Source of the DNA: Aequorivita sp.
GTDB lineage: Bacteria > Bacteroidota > Bacteroidia > Flavobacteriales > Flavobacteriaceae
DNA: 5,277 nt
Direction: 5' to 3'
Assembly: GCA_020435865.1 (NCBI GenBank)
Contig: JAGQYZ010000410.1
Location: forward strand, 1-5,277
The translations under genes were made by a program, and so were the position numbers. Positions 1 to 4,993 of this stretch are shown here, one piece after another. How positions within the stretch are numbered: position 1 is the stretch's first letter; the number at the start of each line of letters is the position of its first letter. The notes beneath the pieces were generated by a model. That model had not been told where the DNA came from and ran no database searches. It saw only the letters and a program-made list of their open reading frames with translations.

Positions 1-947
1 TTCTCTTTCATCCAGCACATAGGGCCAATGTTAACTATTTCATATTCATTTCCATCAATATCTGTAATTGTTGGCGGACAGTTTGCTGTAGTTCCTGAAA
101 TTACTGGCTCACGACATCCAGGTACAGCAGTTTTATTATTAAAATAATTATTTATAAAATTATATAAGCCACTATCATAGATTTGTAATTGTCCTCGTGT
201 GCCAATTTCATTTCGAAGACCATCTCCACCTTCAGGCCCTATCCAGTTAACACCATACCAAATGGTAACTCCTTCGGCAAGATATTCTTGAGGATTTGTG
301 CTTGCGTATGTATTGTTCCATTTTCCACTTGAAATTGCTTGATTGTATAGGTTTGAAAGTTCAGATTGTGAAGCGGGCGAAATAAATCGAAGTGCGCCTC
401 CATCAATCATATGTGCTATTTCATGAACAAGCGTATGGCCATAGCCTGCCTCTGGCCTACAAAGTAAGCTCGCAACATCACTTGCAGCAGCTTTAAGTGT
501 GTTATTATTGGTATAGTTTCCCGTATTCCCGTTATTGGTAAAATTTTCAGGTAGATCACCAATGCTTCCACCTTCTGGGTAAAGTGCAACATAGTTCCCG
601 TCTGAAATAAGTTTATTTCTTACATTTCCTAAACCAGTGAGCATAAATTCCACTGTTTCACTTGCTATTTGCAATGCTTCGTCTGGAACATCTGCATTGC
701 CAATTATGGGAATGCCAGAGCAGTTTATATATTTTTTATAATAACTGCTTAAGCCCACTTCATTTGGAGGCGAAATAATAGAACAGGTTATAAACTCTGA
801 AAAGCGTCCGGAACTGTTGTTTGGGTCTTCATAAATACTTTCATCTTCAGTTCCATTAGAATCGTCTTTTTGACAACCTTGCAAAGTAAAAAGGATAAAT
901 CCCAAAAAGTAAAACCACTTAATATTCAATAGATAAAAATTTTTCAT
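1..947 (-). CDS. Surface lipoprotein zinc metallopeptidase (HExxH zincin) with C-terminal FISUMP domain, partial
   Basis: The frame runs from ATG at 947 to the window edge without a stop, giving 315 residues; the C-terminus is missing. Seen: a hydrophobic signal with lipobox L22-Q-G-C25, then Q-K-D-D, which resembles the lipoprotein export signal known from Capnocytophaga. This predicts an outer-membrane, outward-facing lipoprotein. A peptidase domain covers about residues 66-275: a YYKKY...GIPIIG...VPDEAL segment (69-92), the zinc motif HEIAH (175-179; H175, H179 ligands, E176 catalytic) and NPQEYLAEG with E225 as likely third ligand. This order (HExxH, then a distal EYxAEG motif, then a TRxxLxxYD-like stretch) fits a secreted zincin family found in bacteria and eukaryotes and loosely recalls lethal-factor-type peptidases; the substrate is unknown. 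From about residue 290 the sequence (DIDGNEYEIVNIG, then CWMKE) is the start of a FISUMP domain, usually well over 100 residues long. Transcribed alone, from its own promoter. Confident about lipoprotein and zincin, less about subfamily. Confidence 0.82.
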   Translation of the reverse strand, partial: MKNFYLLNIKWFYFLGFILFTLQGCQKDDSNGTEDESIYEDPNNSSGRFSEFITCSIISPPNEVGLSSYYKKYINCSGIPIIGNADVPDEALQIASETVEFMLTGLGNVRNKLISDGNYVALYPEGGSIGDLPENFTNNGNTGNYTNNNTLKAAASDVASLLCRPEAGYGHTLVHEIAHMIDGGALRFISPASQSELSNLYNQAISSGKWNNTYASTNPQEYLAEGVTIWYGVNWIGPEGGDGLRNEIGTRGQLQIYDSGLYNFINNYFNNKTAVPGCREPVISGTTANCPPTITDIDGNEYEIVNIGPMCWMKE

Positions 948-986
948 AAAATATTGGTTAGAAGCATTAAATGTTCTTTCTGAAAA

Positions 987-1017
987 CAAAGTTATTTCTT
1001 ACGGGAAAGGTGTTCAA
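987..1017 (-). promoter_or_regulatory. Bacteroidota-type promoter of the zincin lipoprotein gene
   Basis: Reading the minus strand, a perfect TAnnTTTG -7 element (TAACTTTG, 987-994) lies 20 nt downstream of a TTG -33 element (1015-1017). This matches the TTG-N19-21-TAnnTTTG layout of the primary sigma factor in Bacteroidota. Transcription would start near 980, leaving a leader of about 30 nt before the ATG at 947. No Shine-Dalgarno motif is visible in that leader, as is usual in the phylum. Confidence 0.6.
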
Positions 1018-1035
1018 CCACATAAAGATGTGGCT
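1016..1035 (-). other. Small stem-loop downstream of crcB
   Basis: The arms CCACAT and ATGTGG (1018-1023 and 1028-1033) enclose a 4-nt loop. In minus-strand RNA the stem can extend by one G-U and one A-U pair. It sits about 35 nt past the crcB stop and touches the -33 element of the next gene. No U-run follows it on the minus strand, so it is a poor intrinsic terminator in that direction; on the plus strand a T6 run (1038-1043) follows after 4 nt, but no plus-strand gene leads into it. It may be a 3'-end stabilising hairpin or weak terminator for the crcB mRNA. Confidence 0.35.
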
Positions 1036-1069
1036 CATTTTTTACTGAATATTATTTTTATTACAAACT

Positions 1070-1441
1070 TTAAAGAACCTTCACCAACCACATTCCTAAA
1101 AAGACCATTGCAAAACCAACTACGAAACTTGCAATGGTATAAAGGGCAAAGGACATAAAGTCACCACTCTTCAGAAAGACGTGGTTTTCATAAGCGAAGG
1201 TGGAAAAAGTGGTGAACCCACCACAAAATCCCGTAGCCAAAAATAATACCGCATTTTGTGAAAGAGTTTCATTTTTTAAGGCAAGACCCAGAATGATTCC
1301 AATCAATAAACTCCCTAAAATATTTGATGCAAAAGTTCCATAGGGTATTCCTGTTTCGAAACTATCTAGGTATTTAGAAAGGCCATAACGCAATGTGCTT
1401 CCCAAGCCACCACCAATAAAAACCAATGCCAGTTGTTTCAT
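1070..1441 (-). CDS. crcB: Fluoride ion channel CrcB/Fluc
   Basis: This 123-residue protein is a Fluc channel, which exports toxic fluoride passively through the inner membrane as an antiparallel dual-topology dimer. Seen: four hydrophobic segments (about 4-22, 33-54, 62-85, 96-120) and the family motifs in order: GGGLGSTLRYGLS (10-22), GTFASNILGSLLIG (35-48, with N40) and TGFCGGFTTFSTFAYE (70-85). The last contains the helix break at G74-G75, which in the family holds the central sodium ion, and the phenylalanines F79 and F82 that match the 'Phe box'. The length is normal for a single-domain homodimeric Fluc. Only one crcB copy is visible, so no paired heterodimer is implied. The ATG directly follows the TAG stop of the upstream gene (no spacer), and an AAGGA motif lies 6 nt before it inside that gene, so translation is likely coupled. 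No fluoride riboswitch is recognisable ahead of the operon. Confidence 0.96.
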   Translation of the reverse strand: MKQLALVFIGGGLGSTLRYGLSKYLDSFETGIPYGTFASNILGSLLIGIILGLALKNETLSQNAVLFLATGFCGGFTTFSTFAYENHVFLKSGDFMSFALYTIASFVVGFAMVFLGMWLVKVL

Positions 1442-2497
1442 CTATATTCCTTCTTCTAAAGGCTCGGGTGCCGTAATTATTGGTAAGTAAACTTCTGTCA
1501 ACCATTCAGCAGGATTGGGAGTTTCTTCTGGATCGGTCATATAAACTTCAAACATTTTTCCCTCTGGATCTATTTGAAGGTTGTTCTTTTCAATGTATTG
1601 TCTTCCTTTGGTATAAGCTTCGGATAGGTGATCGTAATTTCCTTTCAGAGAAACTTTCACTGCGGAAACGGACTCCATAAAGCCGCAAACAACAGGGCTA
1701 TCATCTGGAGTGATTACTTTCTCCTTAATGGGAATACAGGTTGAAAAAATAACTGTTCCGTTTGCATTGTCTACCTCGTTATAAACTGTAAAAGGCTTAC
1801 CTGCCATATTTAAATTGTTTTTGGTCATAAAATTCATTACTTCGCCCATCATTGGAGCCATTTTATCACCAATTTCACTAAGTTTTGAAACAGAAGTTGT
1901 GTACATATAATATCCACCACCGTATTGTGTAACACCATCAACATTTATAGAATATTGTTTCATATCCTCTGCTACTTCATTAGCTATTCCCTTAAGGCCT
2001 TCTTTGTTCATTTTGTGCATGGATGCATCAAAATCAAAGCCACTCAATGAGTAATATGCTTTATCAATCAAGGTGTGCTCTCCTTTCATTCCCCATGTCA
2101 CTTTGGTTCCGCCATCAACTTCTTCAAAAGTCCAATATACTTTTGGGTTTCTTTCCCCTGCGGGTGTGTTAAGTGTTAAGTCTTGATCAATCTCTTTATT
2201 TGGAATTACTTTTGTGGTGGTCATAGAGCCACTCATTTTACCATCCCAAGAATAGGATGCACCTTCACCTGATGTTTTTTCAGCATACGTAAAAGTCATT
2301 GTGGAATCTTCTTTTTTCCAAGGCCCCCACTTCTCCCAACTTTTATAATCATTCACTTTATTAAAAACAACTTCTGGCGGAGCCTGAATTACCAAAGAAT
2401 CCTTAATATCGTATGTTCCGTCTTTAGTTCCAAAATAGATGGCACTGCCAATAATAATTAGAAGAATAAGGAAAAGTAAGTATTTTAAAATTTTCAT
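1442..2497 (-). CDS. Membrane-anchored SRPBCC domain protein with C-terminal GyrI-like effector-binding domain
   Basis: This 351-residue protein has three parts. A single N-terminal transmembrane segment (about 4-22, with only lysines and hydrophobic residues before it) is followed by an SRPBCC/START-like domain (about 30-180). That domain opens with a beta strand and the typical PxxVFNKVNDYKSWEKWGPW signature (D50, S53, W54, W57, P59, W60). The last part (about 183-345) looks like the GyrI-like or AraC-type effector-binding domain and ends in the characteristic W-TEVYLPI. Both folds bind small hydrophobic or drug-like ligands in other proteins. There is no DNA-binding domain, so this is not a regulator of the AraC type. 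With one N-terminal helix and no clear cleavage site, the folded part probably lies in the periplasm or is tethered to the inner membrane. It is the first gene of an operon with crcB, but a role in fluoride handling is not shown by the sequence. Ligand and function are unknown. The start is fixed by the signal anchor. Confidence 0.85.
   Translation of the reverse strand: MKILKYLLFLILLIIIGSAIYFGTKDGTYDIKDSLVIQAPPEVVFNKVNDYKSWEKWGPWKKEDSTMTFTYAEKTSGEGASYSWDGKMSGSMTTTKVIPNKEIDQDLTLNTPAGERNPKVYWTFEEVDGGTKVTWGMKGEHTLIDKAYYSLSGFDFDASMHKMNKEGLKGIANEVAEDMKQYSINVDGVTQYGGGYYMYTTSVSKLSEIGDKMAPMMGEVMNFMTKNNLNMAGKPFTVYNEVDNANGTVIFSTCIPIKEKVITPDDSPVVCGFMESVSAVKVSLKGNYDHLSEAYTKGRQYIEKNNLQIDPEGKMFEVYMTDPEETPNPAEWLTEVYLPIITAPEPLEEGI
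1448..1452 (-). promoter_or_regulatory. Shine-Dalgarno-like site for crcB inside the upstream gene
   Basis: The minus strand reads AGAAGGA, then ATATAG, then ATG. The AAGGA core ends 6 nt before the crcB start and overlaps the last codons of the SRPBCC gene. Such a site is unusual for Bacteroidota, where leaders mostly lack it. It supports the ATG at 1441 and suggests reinitiation or coupled translation at the TAG-ATG junction. Confidence 0.5.
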
Positions 2498-2569
2498 CTG
2501 TTAGCAAGGTATTGATTGGTTATGCTAAGATAAGTAAATTTCATTGATGCTTCTGAAATTCAATCTATA

Positions 2570-2603
2570 CAATATTGCTGACGTTTACTTCATATAATAT
2601 TGC
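2570..2603. repeat. Paired AATATTGC elements in the divergent intergenic region
   Basis: AATATTGC occurs at 2571-2578 and again at 2596-2603, 25 bp apart, each followed closely by GAC (with one extra T in the first copy). The first copy, with the C before it, contains the palindrome CAATATTG. The pair lies upstream of the DPP III promoter and within the probable leader of the SRPBCC-crcB operon, so it could be a regulator binding site or chance in AT-rich DNA. Confidence 0.3.
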
Positions 2604-2605
2604 GA

Positions 2606-2636
2606 CAAATATTTTAGTACATTTGCGGAAATCAAA
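2606..2636 (-). promoter_or_regulatory. Candidate promoter of the SRPBCC-crcB operon
   Basis: On the minus strand a TTTG -33 element (2633-2636) is followed after exactly 19 nt by AATATTTG (2606-2613), one mismatch from TAnnTTTG. Transcription would start near 2600 and give a leader of about 100 nt before the ATG at 2497. The site overlaps the DPP III -7 element, so the two promoters would compete. No closer, better match was found between 2498 and 2600; the nearest is TATCTTAG around 2524-2531, without a well-placed -33. Confidence 0.35.
2618..2625 (+). promoter_or_regulatory. -7 promoter element of the DPP III gene
   Basis: TACATTTG is a perfect TAnnTTTG match and lies 23 nt before the ATG at 2649, implying a leader of about 20 nt. 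No TTG/TTTG sits at the ideal 19-21 nt upstream; the nearest is TTG at 2600-2602, spaced 15 nt. The promoter may therefore be weak or need an activator. Confidence 0.5.
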
Positions 2637-2648
2637 AATTTTATTAAA

Positions 2649-4688
2649 ATGAAGAATACCTTTTTTATTGCGATGGCAATATGTGGTCTGTTGTTTTTTT
2701 CATGTAAAGAAAACAAAGATGAAAAACCTGTAGCCCAAGTGGAAACAGTACAATCCACTGACTTTGATTATAATGTGGAGTCATTTGGCGACGTAAAAGT
2801 TTTGCGTTACCAAATTCCAGGTTGGGACAAACTTACCCTAAAGGAACAAAAACTTGTTTATTACCTTACCCAAGCTGGATTGGCAGGAAGAGACATTATG
2901 TGGGACCAAAACTACCGTTATAACCTAACGATAAGAAAGGCTTTGGAAAACGTTTATACCAATTATAAAGGTGATAAAACTACGGATGACTGGAAAAATT
3001 TTGAAATATACTTGAAAAGAGTATGGTTTAGCAATGGTATTCACCACCACTATTCAAACGATAAATTAAAGCCAGAATTTTCTTCGGAATATTTAAAACA
3101 ACTTTTAACAGACACTAACACAAGTTTGGAAGGCGAAGCCTTTGATGTAATTTTTAATGATAAAGATTTCAAAAAAGTAAATCTAGCAAAGGGAGTTGAT
3201 AACGTAGCCCTAAGTGCAGTAAATTTTTATGGGCCAAATGTTACAAACAAAGATGTGGAAAATTTTTATTCTAAAATGAAATCTCCAGATCCTAAAAAAC
3301 CACTTTCTTATGGTTTAAATTCAAAATTGGTAAAGGAAAATGGAGAGCTAAAGGAAATGGCATGGAAATCAGGCGGGCTTTATGGTTCTGCAATTGACAA
3401 AATTATCGAATGGCTTGAAAAAGCACAAGGTGTGGCTGAAAATCAAGCACAAGCTGATGCACTTGGACTTTTGATTAAATACTATAAAACAGGTGATCTT
3501 CAAACTTGGGATGATTACAACGTAGCTTGGACTGGTGCAACCGAGGGAAATATAGATTATATAAACAGTTTTATTGAAGTGTATAACGATCCATTAGGCT
3601 ACAGAGGTTCTTACGAAACCATTGTCCAAATTAAGGATTTTGATATGTCAGAAAAAATGTCTGTTATTTCAGGAAATGCGCAATGGTTTGAAGACAATTC
3701 GCCATTAATGCCAGAACATAAAAAGAAAAATGTGGTTGGGGTAACTTATAAAGTGGTTAACGTTGCTGGCGAAGCTGGTGATGCATCACCAAGTACACCA
3801 ATAGGGGTAAACCTTCCAAACGCAAACTGGATTCGTGCAGCAGTGGGCAGTAAATCTGTTTCCCTTGGAAATATTATAGATTCATACAACAACGCAGGAA
3901 ATACAGGTAGATTAAAAGAATTTGTAAATGATTCTACCGAACTTGAACTGGAAGAAAAGTATGGTCAACTAGCTGATAAACTTCACACTGCACTTCACGA
4001 AGTAATTGGTCATGCCTCTGGGCAATTGAATCCTGGTGTGGGTGAAACTAAAGAAACACTTAAAAATTACGCTTCCACTTTGGAAGAAGGACGTGCAGAT
4101 TTGGTTGGACTTTATTATTTATATAGCCCAAAATTACAAGAACTCGGTTTGGTTGACGATTGGAAAAAAGTAGGAATGGCTGCTTATGATGGTTATATTC
4201 GTAATGGTTTAATGACACAGTTGATTCGTTTAAATTTAGGAGATGACGTTGAAGAAGCACACATGCGTAATCGCCAATGGGTTTCTGCTTGGGTATATGA
4301 GCACGGAAAAAAGGACAATGTAATTGAAAAAATAACCCGTGATGGAAAAACCTATTATAACATCAATGATTACGAAAAACTTCATGACTTGTTTGGTCAA
4401 TTGCTTCGAGAAACACAACGTATCAAAAGCGAAGGTGATTATGCAGCAGTAGAACATTTGGTTGAAACCTATGGTGTAAAAGTAGATCCAGCGCTTCACG
4501 CTGAAATTTTGGAACGTAACAAGCAATTTACTTCCGCTCCATATAGTGGATTTGTGAATCCAGTTTTAGTTCCTAAGATGGATGATAATGGTGAGATTGA
4601 AAGTTTCACAATAGAGCAGCCAAAGTCGTTTGCAGAACAGATGTTGTTCTATTCTAAAAACTACAGCAATTTGCCAGCGATGAACTAA
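2649..4688 (+). CDS. Dipeptidyl peptidase III (family M49), lipoprotein form
   Basis: DPP III enzymes remove dipeptides from the N-terminus of oligopeptides using one zinc ion. The 679-residue length fits bacterial members of family M49. Seen: a lipoprotein signal with lipobox F16-F-S-C19, predicting export and acylation at C19; GIHHHY around 131-136; FIEVYNDPLG (308-317; E310 and Y312 appear to match human E316 and Y318); GVNLPN (386-391; N388 and N391 match human N391 and N394); the M49 hallmark HEVIGH (450-455; H450, H455 ligands, E451 catalytic); EEGRAD (479-484; E480 likely third ligand); and AHMRNR (537-542; H538 and R542 match human H568 and R572). All key residues appear present, so it should be active. 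The mature protein has no cysteine other than C19. It probably acts in the periplasm or at the outer membrane, trimming peptides taken up for nutrition; this is inferred from the signal. Monocistronic: own -7 element upstream and a strong terminator behind. Confidence 0.95.
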   Translation: MKNTFFIAMAICGLLFFSCKENKDEKPVAQVETVQSTDFDYNVESFGDVKVLRYQIPGWDKLTLKEQKLVYYLTQAGLAGRDIMWDQNYRYNLTIRKALENVYTNYKGDKTTDDWKNFEIYLKRVWFSNGIHHHYSNDKLKPEFSSEYLKQLLTDTNTSLEGEAFDVIFNDKDFKKVNLAKGVDNVALSAVNFYGPNVTNKDVENFYSKMKSPDPKKPLSYGLNSKLVKENGELKEMAWKSGGLYGSAIDKIIEWLEKAQGVAENQAQADALGLLIKYYKTGDLQTWDDYNVAWTGATEGNIDYINSFIEVYNDPLGYRGSYETIVQIKDFDMSEKMSVISGNAQWFEDNSPLMPEHKKKNVVGVTYKVVNVAGEAGDASPSTPIGVNLPNANWIRAAVGSKSVSLGNIIDSYNNAGNTGRLKEFVNDSTELELEEKYGQLADKLHTALHEVIGHASGQLNPGVGETKETLKNYASTLEEGRADLVGLYYLYSPKLQELGLVDDWKKVGMAAYDGYIRNGLMTQLIRLNLGDDVEEAHMRNRQWVSAWVYEHGKKDNVIEKITRDGKTYYNINDYEKLHDLFGQLLRETQRIKSEGDYAAVEHLVETYGVKVDPALHAEILERNKQFTSAPYSGFVNPVLVPKMDDNGEIESFTIEQPKSFAEQMLFYSKNYSNLPAMN

Positions 4689-4705
4689 TAAAATTTTAGA
4701 GATAT

Positions 4706-4741
4706 AAAAAAGCTCTTCGGTAATTCGAAGAGCTTTTTTTT
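4706..4741 (+). terminator. Rho-independent terminator after the DPP III gene, probably bidirectional
   Basis: A perfect 9-bp stem, AGCTCTTCG (4711-4719) with its complement (4726-4734), closes a 6-nt loop. It is flanked by an A run (4706-4710) and a T run (4734-4741), which extend the pairing to 14 bp. It starts 18 bp after the DPP III stop. Because the flanks are symmetric it also works in theory on the minus strand, 18 bp beyond the stop of the converging 62-residue gene. Confidence 0.93.
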
Positions 4742-4758
4742 GTAAAAAGAATTGAAAA

Positions 4759-4947
4759 TTAATGCTTCAAATATGTTTTCAAAGCTATCAATAAAAAGAC
4801 AAAAATGATAAACCCTATCAATACCCAAAAGTTTCCTTTATATTGTTTTTTATGGAGTTTCCTATCGCCACGGTAACTAAAAACCATAAGAATAACAAAC
4901 GCAACAAAAACGATTATTGCAAAAACCAATTGGCCGGTAGTGAACAT
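4759..4947 (-). CDS. Small two-helix membrane protein of unknown function
   Basis: This 62-residue protein has two hydrophobic helices (about 7-24 and 40-56) joined by a strongly basic loop, SYRGDRKLHKKQYKG (24-38). By the positive-inside rule the loop faces the cytoplasm and both ends face the periplasm. No catalytic motif is visible. I believe it is a genuine gene: the start sits just behind a perfect TAnnTTTG promoter element, the composition is that of a real membrane protein, the stop lies just before the shared terminator, and similar short proteins beginning MFT-GQL are, from memory, common in Flavobacteriaceae. It converges with the DPP III gene and diverges from the MazG-like gene, so neither neighbour indicates its function. 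It could be an accessory subunit of a larger membrane complex, but nothing here shows which. Confidence 0.75.
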   Translation of the reverse strand: MFTTGQLVFAIIVFVAFVILMVFSYRGDRKLHKKQYKGNFWVLIGFIIFVFLLIALKTYLKH

Positions 4948-4975
4948 AAATTTGTAGTTTTACATGGCAAATTTA
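4947..4975. promoter_or_regulatory. Face-to-face pair of TAAATTTG -7 elements (divergent promoter region)
   Basis: TAAATTTG (4947-4954, plus strand) and its exact inverse CAAATTTA (4968-4975, TAAATTTG on the minus strand) form an 8-bp inverted repeat with a 13-bp spacer. The minus copy fits the 62-residue gene well: leader of about 15 nt, with TTTC rather than TTTG at the -33 distance. The plus copy could serve the MazG-like gene with a leader of about 33 nt, but has no TTG at 19-21 nt upstream. The two promoters would fire toward each other from almost the same start region. Confidence 0.5.
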
Positions 4976-4993
4976 CAACCTTAAAATAACAAT

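Noticed and set aside
1018..1043. Hairpin plus T6 run as a plus-strand terminator
   Set aside because: The stem is only 6 bp on that strand, four bases separate it from the T run, and no plus-strand gene leads into it. I list it only as a stem-loop.
1480..1680. Plus-strand open frame of 66 codons
   Set aside because: It lies fully antisense to the well-supported SRPBCC-GyrI gene, has no promoter or family motif, and its residues look like a shadow translation.
2524..2531. TATCTTAG on the minus strand as the SRPBCC promoter
   Set aside because: It has one mismatch to TAnnTTTG and no TTG at 19-21 nt upstream; the closest is about 28 nt away. The site at 2606-2636 fits better, though neither is certain.
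2498..2605. Possible fluoride riboswitch ahead of the SRPBCC-crcB operon
   Set aside because: crcB genes are often controlled by this riboswitch, so I looked in the minus-strand leader. The conserved GGNGATGG-like 5' segment and the CTGATG-type 3' segment are absent.
4060..4526. Two overlapping minus-strand open frames (4060-4260 and 4236-4526)
   Set aside because: Both are antisense to the DPP III gene, across its zinc motif EEGRAD and the AHMRNR motif. Composition is that of reversed coding sequence and no domain is recognisable.
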